A DNA stretch of 51,626 nt from CAZLNO01 sp964561005 (GTDB lineage Bacteria > Pseudomonadota > Alphaproteobacteria > Kiloniellales > Rhodovibrionaceae). This document shows, piece after piece, positions 16,145 through 24,069 of this stretch (position 1 is the first letter of the stretch; each line of letters begins with the position of its first letter). A model generated the notes under the pieces. The model was not told where the DNA came from. It ran no database searches and saw only the letters and a program-made list of their open reading frames with translations. Both the position numbers and the translations under genes were made by a program. The stretch lies in contig CAZLNO010000014.1 in assembly GCA_964561005.1 (NCBI GenBank), positions 1 through 51,626 on the forward strand. Reading direction: 5' to 3'.

Positions 16145-16268
16145 GTGTCCGACGGGCTCACCCTTGGCGCCCACGGGCGCCGACGTCGTGTCCGACGGGC
16201 TCACCCTTCGACAGGCTCAGGGTGAGGTCATGTTTCCGTCGCCCTCATGCTGAGTCGTCGAAGCATGA
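16145..16268. repeat. Palindromic repeat cluster, family A, copy 1
   Basis: A 21-bp direct repeat GTGTCCGACGGGCTCACCCTT lies at 16145-16165 and 16188-16208 (written here without its last base in any run: core GACGGGCTCACCCTT). The second copy leads into CTCACCC/GGGTGAG (16200-16226) around TTCGACAGGCTCA, then an inverted arm TCATGCT/AGCATGA (16245-16268). The core CTTCGACAGGCTCAG recurs at 35864-35919 and 51385-51487. Confidence 0.75.
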
Positions 16269-16315
16269 ACCTGTCGGACACGAACTCGGCCGAAGGCCAA
16301 GCATGAGGCCGCCCG

Positions 16316-17197
16316 CTACAGCACCCGGCCCGCCACCGCCTGGAGCTTCTCGACCAGCGCCGGGTCGCGGGCCTCGGGCCGGGTGATGATGGCATTGTCC
16401 AGCGCGTGGTGACAGCCCGCGGCACAGGCCGCGCTTCGCCCGGCCAGGCGCGGCACGGCCTCGCGCACCAGGGCGCGCGCCTTCTCCGCGTTGTCCAGCA
16501 GCACCTTGATCACCGCCTCCACCGAGACGTTCTCGTGGTCCTCGTGCCAGCAGTCGTAATCGGTCACCATCGCCACCGTGGCGTAGCAGAGCTCCGCCTC
16601 GCGCGCGAGTTTGGCCTCGGGCATGTTGGTCATGCCGATCACCTCGCAGCCCCAGGCGCGGTACAGCTCGCTCTCCGCGCGCGTGGAGAACTGCGGCCCT
16701 TCCATCACCATGTAGGTGCCGCCGCGCCGGCACGGCACCCCCGCGGCCTCGGCGCTGCCTTCAAGGACGTCCATCAGCCGCCGGCAGGTCGGTTCGGCGA
16801 CGGAGACGTGCGCCACCAGGCCGGCGTCGAAGAAGGACTTCTCCCGGGCGAAAGTGCGGTCGATGAACTGGTCCACCAGGACGAAGGTCCCCGGCGCCAG
16901 ATCCTCCTTGAGCGAGCCGACGGCGGAGATGGAGACGATCTCGCTCACCCCGGCGCGCTTCAGCGCGTCGATGTTGGCGCGGAAGTTCAGCCGGCTCGGC
17001 GGGATGCGATGGCCGCGGCCGTGACGCGGCAGGAAGACCACCTCCTGATCGTCGATGCGGCCGAACAGCAGCTCGTCCGAGGGGTCGCCAAAGGGCGACT
17101 CGACCTTCCGCCACCGCGCGTCCCGCAGCCCCTCGATGTCGTAGACGCCGCTGCCGCCGATCACCCCGACGACCGGCGGCGTGCCGGGCTCGCTCAT
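16316..17197 (-). CDS. mtnP: S-methyl-5'-thioadenosine phosphorylase
   Basis: This 293-residue member of the purine nucleoside phosphorylase family splits methylthioadenosine with phosphate into adenine and methylthioribose-1-phosphate. It starts VVGVIGGSGVYDIEGL and has FLPRHGRGHRIPPSRLNFRANI (phosphate site), MVMEGPQFSTRAES (nucleoside site) and VIGMTNMPEAKLAREAEL, which includes the family's substrate aspartate region (VTDYDCWH). The start at 17197 follows AGGGGGCAAGAGG on the minus strand. With mtnA and the aldolase downstream it opens the salvage pathway. Confidence 0.95.
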   Translation of the reverse strand: MSEPGTPPVVGVIGGSGVYDIEGLRDARWRKVESPFGDPSDELLFGRIDDQEVVFLPRHGRGHRIPPSRLNFRANIDALKRAGVSEIVSISAVGSLKEDLAPGTFVLVDQFIDRTFAREKSFFDAGLVAHVSVAEPTCRRLMDVLEGSAEAAGVPCRRGGTYMVMEGPQFSTRAESELYRAWGCEVIGMTNMPEAKLAREAELCYATVAMVTDYDCWHEDHENVSVEAVIKVLLDNAEKARALVREAVPRLAGRSAACAAGCHHALDNAIITRPEARDPALVEKLQAVAGRVL

Positions 17198-17268
17198 CCT
17201 CTTGCCCCCTCGTTTGGACGGTTTGTCGAGCGACCGCCTGAATAGCTGGCGCGCTCCCACAAACGCAA

Positions 17269-17295
17269 GCGGGCCGACCCTCTGGGCCGGCCCGC
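17269..17295 (-). terminator. Probable pet operon terminator
   Basis: The 8-bp stem GCGGGCCG/CGGCCCGC, with further pairing possible in the loop, lies 27 bp beyond the petC stop on the minus strand. It is followed by TTGCGTTTG, a weak T-rich tail. It fits the end of petABC, upstream of mtnP. Confidence 0.5.
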
Positions 17296-17321
17296 GAACG
17301 CCATGATCAAGACGGCCTGGC

Positions 17322-18083
17322 TCAGTGCAGGTCCTGCCAGATCTTGCGCTTGGCGGCGTAGAGCACGCCGGTGAAGACCAGCAGGAAGAGGATGACCGCG
17401 ATGCCCATGCGCTTGCGGTCTTCCATGTGCGGCTCGGCCGCCCAGTGGAGGAAGACGGTCAGGTCGTGGGCCATCTGCGCGGGCGTCGCCTCGGTGCCGT
17501 CCGCGTACTCGACGATCCCCTCCATCAAGGGCGGCGGCATCTTGATCTGGTGCCCCGGAAAATAGGCGTTCCAGTACTGCCCAGGTGCCAGGTCCTCGTC
17601 GGCCGGCGGGTCCTCGTAGCCCGTGAGCAGCGCGTGCAGGTATTCCGGACCCTGCGGGCGCGCCTGGGTGATCACGGACAGGTCGGGCGGATAGGCGCCG
17701 CCGTTGGCGGCCCGGGCAGCTTCCTTGTTCGGGAAGGGCGCCGGAAAGGTGTCCGACGGCTTGGCCGGCCGCTCGTACATCTCCCCCTGGTCGTCGGGGC
17801 CGTCGGTGACACGGTACTGCTGGGCGATCGCCTCCACCTGGCTCTCGGTGTAGCCGAGGTCGCCCAGGGTGCGGAAGGCGACGTACTTCAGGGAATGACA
17901 GCTCGAGCACACCTGGTTGTAGACCTGGAGCCCGCGCTGGGCGGCCGCCCGGTCGAAGGTGCCGAAGATGCCCTCGAAGGAGAAGTCGCGGTCCGGGATC
18001 TTGGCGCCCTCGGCCGCCGAGGCGGTGCTTGCGGTGGTGCCGGCCAGTACGGCAACGACCGCGGCGGTCAGCAGCTTCTTCAT
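17322..18083 (-). CDS. petC: Cytochrome c1 of the bc1 complex
   Basis: The 253-residue c1 subunit passes electrons from the Rieske centre to soluble cytochrome c. A signal peptide (ends ASA, about residue 23) is followed by the heme site CSSCH (59-63). The expected sixth ligand is M182 in GHQIKMPPPL, and the C-terminal anchor helix spans about 227-243 before AAKRKIW. All match alphaproteobacterial c1. It starts 2 bp after the petB stop, so the three pet genes form one operon. Confidence 0.96.
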   Translation of the reverse strand: MKKLLTAAVVAVLAGTTASTASAAEGAKIPDRDFSFEGIFGTFDRAAAQRGLQVYNQVCSSCHSLKYVAFRTLGDLGYTESQVEAIAQQYRVTDGPDDQGEMYERPAKPSDTFPAPFPNKEAARAANGGAYPPDLSVITQARPQGPEYLHALLTGYEDPPADEDLAPGQYWNAYFPGHQIKMPPPLMEGIVEYADGTEATPAQMAHDLTVFLHWAAEPHMEDRKRMGIAVILFLLVFTGVLYAAKRKIWQDLH

Positions 18084-18085
18084 CG

Positions 18086-19348
18086 TTACGCCTTCTCCAT
18101 CGGCTTCGCGGTCGCGCCGGCCGCTTGGCCCCCGCCCAGGACCGGCTCGGAAATGCTGGTCGGCAGCGGCCTGGGCCGCTCGAAAATGCCGAGAAGCGGC
18201 AGGATCACCAGGAAGTGCAGGAAGTAGTAGGCCGTGGCGATCCGGCCGACGACGAGATAGATGCCTTCCGGCGGGTTCGCGCCGACCCAGCCCAGCGCCA
18301 GCACGTCGATGATCAGCAGCACGTAGAACTGCTTGAAGATGGGGCGGAACGCCCCGCTGCGCACCGGCGAGCGGTCCAGCCAGGGCAGCACCGCCAGCAC
18401 CACGATGGAGCCGAACATCGCGATCACGCCCAGCAGCTTGTCCGGAATGGAGCGCAGGATCGCGTAGAACGGCAGGAAGTACCACTCCGGCACGATGTGC
18501 GGCGGCGTCTGCAACGGGTTCGCCGGAATGTAGTTGTCCGTGTGCCCCAGGTAGTTCGGCGCGAAGAACACGAACAGCGCGAAGATGATCAGGAACACGC
18601 CCAGGCCGAACATGTCCTTGATCGTGTAATAGGGGTGGAAGGGGATCTTGTCCTGCGGTCCCTTGGCGTCGATGCCCAGCGGGTTGTTCGAGCCGAAGCG
18701 GTGAAGCGCCCAGAGGTGCAGGAAGACCACGGCCACGATGATGAACGGCAGCAGGTAATGCAGCGCGAAGAAGCGCTTCAGCGTCGGGTTGCCGACCGAG
18801 AAGCCGCCCCACAGCCAGGTCACGATCTCGTCGCCCACCAGCGGAATCGCCGAGAACAGGTTGGTGATGACCGTGGCGCCCCAGAAGCTCATCTGGCCCC
18901 AGGGCAGCGTGTAGCCCAGGAAGGCCGTGGCCATCATCAGCACCAAAATGATCACGCCCAGAATCCACAGCAGCTCGCGCGGCGCCTTGTACGAGCCGTA
19001 GAACAGGCCGCGGAAGATGTGGATGTAGACCACGATGAAGAAGAACGAGGCCATGTTCATGTGGATGTAGCGGATCAGCCAGCCGTACTGGACGTTCCGC
19101 ATGATGTGCTCGATCGAGCCGAAGGCGTGATCCACATGCGCCACGTACTGCATCGCCAGCACGATGCCGGTGACGATCATGATGACCAGGGCGATGCCGG
19201 CCAGCGACCCGAAGTTCCAGAAATAGTTCAGGTTCCGCGGCGCCGGATAGGCATGCAGCTCCTCGTGCATGAACGAGAAAATCGGCAGCCGATGGTCGAT
19301 CCACTTGACCACCTTGCTGTTCGTCTTGAACTCGCTTGTCGCGGCCAT
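18086..19348 (-). CDS. petB: Cytochrome b of the bc1 complex
   Basis: This 420-residue, eight-helix quinol-oxidising subunit carries hemes bL and bH. The four heme histidines are at 96, 110, 197 and 211. The Qo-site PEWY motif is at 287-290, and GYTLPWGQMSFWGATVI marks the cd1 region. A C-terminal tail of about 25 residues (GGGQAAGATAKP) is extra to the core. ATG 19348 lies 5 bp after petA. Confidence 0.97.
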   Translation of the reverse strand: MAATSEFKTNSKVVKWIDHRLPIFSFMHEELHAYPAPRNLNYFWNFGSLAGIALVIMIVTGIVLAMQYVAHVDHAFGSIEHIMRNVQYGWLIRYIHMNMASFFFIVVYIHIFRGLFYGSYKAPRELLWILGVIILVLMMATAFLGYTLPWGQMSFWGATVITNLFSAIPLVGDEIVTWLWGGFSVGNPTLKRFFALHYLLPFIIVAVVFLHLWALHRFGSNNPLGIDAKGPQDKIPFHPYYTIKDMFGLGVFLIIFALFVFFAPNYLGHTDNYIPANPLQTPPHIVPEWYFLPFYAILRSIPDKLLGVIAMFGSIVVLAVLPWLDRSPVRSGAFRPIFKQFYVLLIIDVLALGWVGANPPEGIYLVVGRIATAYYFLHFLVILPLLGIFERPRPLPTSISEPVLGGGQAAGATAKPMEKA

Positions 19349-19353
19349 GATCG

Positions 19354-19908
19354 TCACCCGATCTCGATGGTCGTGTCGTCGATGAACGCGTAGGTCGGCA
19401 CGGGCAGGTTCTCCGGGGCCGGCCCCTTCCGGATGCGGCCCGCGGTGTCGTAATGCGAGCCGTGGCAGGGGCAGAACCAGCCGCCCCATTCGCCGCGCGG
19501 CTCGCTGGGCGTGTTGCCCAGCGGGATGCAGCCGAGGTGCGTGCAGATGCCCACGACCACCAGCCACTCCGGCTTTTCCACGCGCGCCGCGTCGGGCTGC
19601 GGGTCCGGCAGGTCCGCGACCTCGACCGCGCGCGCGGCCTCGATCTCCTCCTGCGTGCGGTGGCGTACGAAGACGGGCTTGCCGCGCCAGGTCACCGTGA
19701 TGGCCATGCCGGGCTCGATGGGCGACAGATCCACCTGGGTCGTCGCCAGGGCGAGCACGTCGGCCGAGGGGCTCATCGAGTCGACCAGGGGCCAGACGGC
19801 CACGATGGCACCGACGGCGCCCATCGCCCCGGTCGCGAGGTACAGGAAATCGCGACGGCCGGTATCATCGCCGCCGCCCTCCTGGCTGGTCTTCGCCGTG
19901 TCAGCCAT
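19354..19908 (-). CDS. petA: Ubiquinol-cytochrome c reductase iron-sulfur (Rieske) subunit
   Basis: The 184-residue Rieske protein is exported by the Tat pathway (RRDFL at 18-22 ahead of the single anchor helix 23-44). The 2Fe-2S cluster ligands lie in CTHLGC (122-127) and CPCHGSHYD (146-154), with the disulfide cysteines included. It is the first gene of petABC. The 237-bp space to trmL on the other strand should hold both promoters; none was identified with confidence. Confidence 0.97.
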   Translation of the reverse strand: MADTAKTSQEGGGDDTGRRDFLYLATGAMGAVGAIVAVWPLVDSMSPSADVLALATTQVDLSPIEPGMAITVTWRGKPVFVRHRTQEEIEAARAVEVADLPDPQPDAARVEKPEWLVVVGICTHLGCIPLGNTPSEPRGEWGGWFCPCHGSHYDTAGRIRKGPAPENLPVPTYAFIDDTTIEIG

Positions 19909-20145
19909 AGCGTTCCTTTTCCCTATCGTCCTGTCCGCACCACCTTGCCGGCGCGTGAGTCATCGACCGACGTCGCGCGCTGCTTCACCGTCCAGGCAGG
20001 ACACTAACGGCCCCGCCCGGGGCAGCCATGCGACAATCTGGCGCAGCGCCACCCGCCCCCGGCACGCGTCGTGGCCGGTGTATAGAAGAAAACGACGGCG
20101 AACGCAAAGCCTTGCGCGCACGCACGCGGCTGCCATCCTCCGGGC

Positions 20146-20625
20146 ATGCGAATCGCCCTCTACCAGCCCGACATTCCGCAGAACACCGGCACCATCCTGC
20201 GTCTCGCCGCCTGCCTCGGGCTGGGCGTGGACATCGTCGAGCCCTGCGGCTTCATCCTCACCGACAGGCGCCTGCGGCGGGCCGGGATGGACTATCTGGA
20301 CGCCGTCGACCTGCGCCGGCACGCCTCCTGGCAGGCTTATCTCGCCGAACCGCACGGCCGCCTGTTGCTGCTCACGACCGGGGGCGAGACGGTCTACACC
20401 GAGTTCGCCTTCCGCCCGGACGACACCCTGCTGCTGGGCCGGGAGAGCGCCGGCGCGCCGCCGGAGGTGCACGCCGTCGCGCACGCCCGGCTGCGCATTC
20501 CGCTGCGGCCGGGCCAGCGATCCTTGAATGTCGCGGTCGCGGCGGCGATGGTGGCCGGCGAGGCGCTGCGGCAGACTGGCGGCTTTCAGGCCACTGCCGC
20601 GCCGGCAACGAGGGAGCAGACGTGA
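20146..20625 (+). CDS. trmL: tRNA (cytidine/uridine-34-2'-O)-methyltransferase
   Basis: This 159-residue SPOUT methyltransferase modifies the wobble ribose of leucine tRNAs. Motif 1 NTGTILRLAA, motif 2 LLLGRESAGAPP and motif 3 IPLRPGQRSLNVAVAAA, which forms the SAM-binding knot, are all clear. Size is typical. Its stop overlaps the hemF start (GTGA), so translation is coupled. Confidence 0.93.
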   Translation: MRIALYQPDIPQNTGTILRLAACLGLGVDIVEPCGFILTDRRLRRAGMDYLDAVDLRRHASWQAYLAEPHGRLLLLTTGGETVYTEFAFRPDDTLLLGRESAGAPPEVHAVAHARLRIPLRPGQRSLNVAVAAAMVAGEALRQTGGFQATAAPATREQT

Positions 20626-21521
20626 GCGACACCCGCGCCATCGACCCGATCCCGACGCAGGAGCGCCAGGCGCGCGCCGCCGCCTGGTTCGCCGAGTTGC
20701 GCGACCGCATCTGCGCCGCCTTCGAGGCCCTGGAGGACGAGCTGGCGGGCGAGAACGCGCGGCGCTTCGCCGACACGCCGCCCGGCCGCTTCACGCGCAC
20801 GAGCTGGCGCCGCCAGGACGACAGCGTCGACGACCCCGGCGGCGGCACCATGGCCATCATGCGCGGCCGGGTGTTCGAGAAGGTCGGCGTCAACATCTCC
20901 GTCGTCGAGGGCACCTTCTCGGAAAACTTCGCGGCGGAGATTCCGGGCGCCGACGCCAACCCCCGCTTCTGGGCGGCCGGCATCTCGCTGGTGGCGCACA
21001 TGCACTCGCCGCACGTGCCGGCGGTGCACATGAACACGCGGCACATCGTCACCGGCAAGTCGTGGTTCGGCGGCGGCGCCGACCTCAATCCCATCGTCCC
21101 GGACGAGGCCGACACCCGCGACTTCCACGCGGCGCTGAAGGCCTGTTGCGACCGCCACGGCGCGGAATACTACGAGCGCTTCAAGGCCTGGGCGGACGAG
21201 TACTTCTTCATCAAGCACCGCAACGAGGCGCGCGGCGTCGGCGGCATCTTCTACGACTACCTGGACACCGGCGACTGGGAGGCGGACTTCGCCTTCACCC
21301 AGGATGTCGGCCGCACCTTCCTCGACATCTATCCCCGGCTGGTGCGCCGGCACATGCACAAGCCCTGGAGCGAGGCGGAGCGGCGGTACCAGCTCTGGCG
21401 GCGCGGGCGCTACACCGAGTTCAACCTGATCTACGACCGCGGCACGCGCTTCGGCCTGCAGACCGGCGGCAACCCCGAGGCCATCCTGATGTCCCTGCCG
21501 CCGCTGGCGGCGTGGCCGTGA
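20622..21521 (+). CDS. hemF: Oxygen-dependent coproporphyrinogen III oxidase
   Basis: This 299-residue enzyme makes protoporphyrinogen IX from coproporphyrinogen III with O2, in heme synthesis. Diagnostic blocks are WFGGGADLNP, FIKHRNEARGVGGIFYDYL, and YTEFNLIYDRGTRFGLQTGG near the C-terminus, with HMHSPHVPAVHMNTRH carrying the conserved histidines. GTG at 20622 overlaps trmL; the frame is open upstream but gives no hemF-like sequence. Heme supply suits the neighbouring bc1 operon, though the genes are divergent. Confidence 0.95.
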   Translation: MSDTRAIDPIPTQERQARAAAWFAELRDRICAAFEALEDELAGENARRFADTPPGRFTRTSWRRQDDSVDDPGGGTMAIMRGRVFEKVGVNISVVEGTFSENFAAEIPGADANPRFWAAGISLVAHMHSPHVPAVHMNTRHIVTGKSWFGGGADLNPIVPDEADTRDFHAALKACCDRHGAEYYERFKAWADEYFFIKHRNEARGVGGIFYDYLDTGDWEADFAFTQDVGRTFLDIYPRLVRRHMHKPWSEAERRYQLWRRGRYTEFNLIYDRGTRFGLQTGGNPEAILMSLPPLAAWP

Positions 21522-21524
21522 GTC

Positions 21525-21544
21525 TGGCACGCTTCAGCGTGCCA
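21525..21544. terminator. Convergent hairpin between hemF and cca
   Basis: TGGCACGCT (21525-21533) pairs with AGCGTGCCA (21536-21544). The hairpin starts 3 bp after the hemF stop and overlaps the last codons of the minus-strand cca gene. There is no T tract. It could end or stabilise both convergent messages. Confidence 0.45.
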
Positions 21545-22531
21545 CCGACCCCGCCAGCTCGCGCAGCTTCGCCAGGCAGGCCTCGCGGTCGGGCTGGAAG
21601 TCCTGGCTGACCCACCAGTCCTCGAGCTCTCTCAGCAGCTCGCCCACCCGTGGACCCTTCGGCACGCCGAGGTCCTGCACGTCGCGCCCGCCGACGGGCA
21701 GGCGNNNNNNNNNNNNNNNNNNNNNNNNNNNNNNNNNNNNNNNNNNNNNNNNNNNNNNNNNNNNNNNNNNNNNNNNNNNNNNNNNNNNNNNNNNNNNNNN
21801 NNNNGCGTCGCCTCCGGCAGCACGCTCTCCAGGATGCGGTGATCGGCCATCACCCGCAGCACCGGCGCCGGGTCGGGGGCGGAGAGCAGCTTGAACAGCT
21901 CCTCGCGGATGCGCTCGCCGGACAGCTCGGCCAGATGCGGGGCGAAGCGCGCGGCGGCGCGCAGGCCGTCCGGATCGGGCGCGCCCTGGCCGTAGTGCGC
22001 GTGGAAGCGGAAGAAGCGCAGCAGGCGCAGGTAATCCTCCTGGATGCGCCGCGCCGGCTCGCCGACGAAGCGCACCCGCCCCGCCTGGAGGTCCCTCCAG
22101 CCGTCGAAGGGGTCGTAGACCGTGCCGTCGGGGTCGCAGAACATGGCGTTCATGGTGAAGTCGCGCCGCGCGGCGTCGGCCGTCCAGTCGTCGGTGAAGG
22201 CCACGCGGGCGCGCCGGCCGTAGGTCTCCACATCCTCGCGCAGCGTGGTGATCTCGAAGGGGTGATGGTCGCTCACCGCCGTGACCGTGCCGTGGTCCAG
22301 CCCCGTCGGAACGGCCTTCAACCCGGCCCGTCGCAACAGCGCCATCACCGTCTCGGGCGGGTCGGGCGTGGCGATGTCCACGTCCTTCACCGGCCGGCCG
22401 AGCAGCGCGTCGCGCACGCAGCCGCCGACGAAGCGAACCTCGGTGCCCTCGGCCCGCAGAGCCGCCAAGACCGCCCGCGTGTCGTCGCGCAGCATCCAGT
22501 CCTGCGGAGGAATCCGGCCGGCCGGGCGCAC
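21534..22531 (-). CDS. cca: tRNA nucleotidyltransferase (CCA-adding), interrupted by an assembly gap
   Basis: This class II CCA-adding/poly(A) polymerase-type enzyme adds or repairs the tRNA 3' CCA. The N-terminal part (22531 to 21805) shows RFVGGCVRDALLGRPVKDVD (the GG...DxD catalytic site), AARRDFTMNAMFCD and the RxxEDYLRLLRFFRF template block. After 100 N the C-terminal part (21704-21534) reads VGGRDVQDLGVPKGPRVGEL and ends EACLAKLRELAGSVAR in a different frame. The run of N therefore need not reflect true length, and the gene is probably intact in the organism. The start is taken at GTG 22531 because alphaproteobacterial homologues begin with a GRIPPQxWM segment; ATG 22495 is the alternative. 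Confidence 0.85.
21705..21804. other. Assembly gap of 100 N
   Basis: Exactly 100 N, the usual placeholder for a gap of unknown size. The cca reading frames on the two sides do not join at this length, so the true gap is not simply 100 bases. Confidence 0.95.
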
Positions 22532-22536
22532 GCCGG

Positions 22537-22800
22537 CTACTCCCGGATGACTTCGCTGGGCCGCACCTCGCCGCCCTCGTAGCGCGGCATGACGATGGTG
22601 TCGCCGGGCCGGGCCGGGTCCGACAGCAGCTTCCAGCCGATCAGCACGGCGGCCATCAACATGACGCCGCCGGCGGTCAGCCACGCCCAAGGCGTCTCGT
22701 CCAGGCGCACGCCGCGCCGGCGCGCCAGCGCGACATAGATGAAGTACACGATGAACGGCAGCGCGATCGGCAGAACGACCGTCAGAAACTTTCTCAGCAC
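22537..22800 (-). CDS. Small membrane protein, DUF6111-like
   Basis: This 87-residue protein has two predicted membrane helices (about 5-25 and 40-60) and a short C-terminal tail ending PRYEGGEVRPSEVIRE. It resembles the DUF6111 proteins that regularly sit between the Nudix CoA pyrophosphatase and cca in Alphaproteobacteria. Function is unknown. GTG at 22800 overlaps the Nudix gene by 7 bp, and the stop is 6 bp from the cca start, so the four minus-strand genes form a tight operon. Confidence 0.75.
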   Translation of the reverse strand: MLRKFLTVVLPIALPFIVYFIYVALARRRGVRLDETPWAWLTAGGVMLMAAVLIGWKLLSDPARPGDTIVMPRYEGGEVRPSEVIRE

Positions 22801-23465
22801 GGTTGCCCCAGCACCTCGATCAGGTTCACCAGCATGCCCGCCGTCGCGCCCCAGATATAGTACTCCCCGTAGGGAAAGACATAGAAGAACCGCTCGCGGT
22901 CCTTGTACACGCGGCTGTGCATCTGCTTGGCCTGGGGGTCGAGGAAGAAGGTCAGCGGCACCTCGAAGACCTCGGCCACCTCGTAGTCGTCCGGGCGCAG
23001 CGCCGCCGGCGGGTCCAGCAGGCCGACGATCGGGGTCACGCGGTAGCCGGTGCGGGTCAGGTAGGTGTCGAGCTGACCCGCCACCTCCACGACACCGGGG
23101 TCCAGCCCGACCTCCTCCTGCGCCTCGCGCAGGGCGGTCGACTCCGGGCTGGCGTCCCAGGCCTCCACGCGGCCGCCTGGAAAGGCGATCTGCCCGGCGT
23201 GGTCGCTGAGGTGCAGCGTGCGCCGGGTCAAAAGGACGTGCAGGCCCGCCCCGCGGCACACCAGCGGCACCAGCACCGCCGCGTCCACCAGGCGCTGGAC
23301 CGGGTCCAGCATGCCGGGGTTGAGATCGTCGTCGCCGCGCCGGGGCGAGCGGCGCGAGGGCGCGTGCCGGCCCAGCGGCGCATGTTGGCGCAACCGCGCC
23401 GCGACTTCCGCCGCGCTCAGTCCGCGCGCGTCGGGCTCAGCGGGAAAAAGGTTCCGTGGCTCCAT
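22794..23465 (-). CDS. Nudix hydrolase, CoA pyrophosphatase type
   Basis: This 223-residue protein has a complete Nudix box, GGRVEAWDASPESTALREA followed by QEEVGL, with the REAQEE metal-binding core. The preceding AGQIAFPGG and the LTRTGYRVTPIVG segment are typical of NudL/YeaB-type CoA diphosphatases, which hydrolyse CoA and acyl-CoA to phosphopantetheine and 3',5'-ADP. The first 49 bp overlap the DUF1285 gene. A later start would shorten the overlap, but the N-terminal SAAEVAARLR helix is family-typical. Confidence 0.87.
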   Translation of the reverse strand: MEPRNLFPAEPDARGLSAAEVAARLRQHAPLGRHAPSRRSPRRGDDDLNPGMLDPVQRLVDAAVLVPLVCRGAGLHVLLTRRTLHLSDHAGQIAFPGGRVEAWDASPESTALREAQEEVGLDPGVVEVAGQLDTYLTRTGYRVTPIVGLLDPPAALRPDDYEVAEVFEVPLTFFLDPQAKQMHSRVYKDRERFFYVFPYGEYYIWGATAGMLVNLIEVLGQPC

Positions 23466-23992
23466 ACCCCAAGCGTGTCCTCCCCGGGATCGTCTTCTTG
23501 ACCTTGCGTGGGTGACGGCCCCGGCGTCGCCAGGTCGGCAAGCCGGTAGAAGACCGAGCGGGCGATCAGCGCCTCCAGGCCGTCCCTCACCCGGATATAG
23601 GGTCGAGGGTCTCCGGTGTCAGGCGCGTGCGCGATGCGGATGGGGTGGTCCGGCCCCGCCTCCACCCAGTCGTCGACATTGGTCCGGAAGGCCAGCACCT
23701 GGTCCCGGCCCGCGCCGCGCGGCTCGACCTCCTCGGCGATGAAGGGGGCGTCGTCGACATGGATGCGCACCGCTTCCACCGGCGTCTTCAACCAGTAGGT
23801 GCCGTCATCTTCCCGCCGCAAAACGGTGGCAAAGAGCTTCACGAGCTGCTTGCGCGGGATCGGCCGGCCTTCGTGATACCAGGTGCCGTCGCGGGCGATG
23901 CGCAGGTGGCCGGTGCCTTCGAGCGAAGGGGCGTCGCCCCCGGAGTCGCCTGCCGGGGCGCGCTTGACTCGCGTCTCGCAGAGCCGTTGCAT
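23417..23992 (-). CDS. DUF1285 family protein
   Basis: The 191-residue protein shows the DUF1285 pattern: LRIARDGTWYHEGRPIPRKQ near residue 30, YWLKTPVEAVRIHVDDAPFI, then an acidic region and a variable C-terminus (about 155-191). The molecular function is not established. It is the first gene of the minus-strand DUF1285-Nudix-DUF6111-cca operon and is divergent from the MoxR gene, sharing a 77-bp promoter region with it. Confidence 0.85.
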   Translation of the reverse strand: MQRLCETRVKRAPAGDSGGDAPSLEGTGHLRIARDGTWYHEGRPIPRKQLVKLFATVLRREDDGTYWLKTPVEAVRIHVDDAPFIAEEVEPRGAGRDQVLAFRTNVDDWVEAGPDHPIRIAHAPDTGDPRPYIRVRDGLEALIARSVFYRLADLATPGPSPTQGQEDDPGEDTLGVWSHGTFFPLSPTRAD

Positions 23993-24069
23993 GGTCCATG
24001 GGTCTCCGTGCGCTAAATGTAAGATACCAGTGCTGGCAGGCCAGCGCGACCGACAAGGAGCCGACGCCC

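Noticed and set aside
16145..16268. CRISPR array, suggested by repeated sequence
   Set aside because: Only two direct copies with a 22-bp interval, part of a palindromic repeat family found elsewhere; no cas genes.
13457..17197. SAM or other riboswitch upstream of the mtn genes
   Set aside because: No SAM riboswitch-like core was seen ahead of mtnP; the intergenic sequence is short or repeat-derived.
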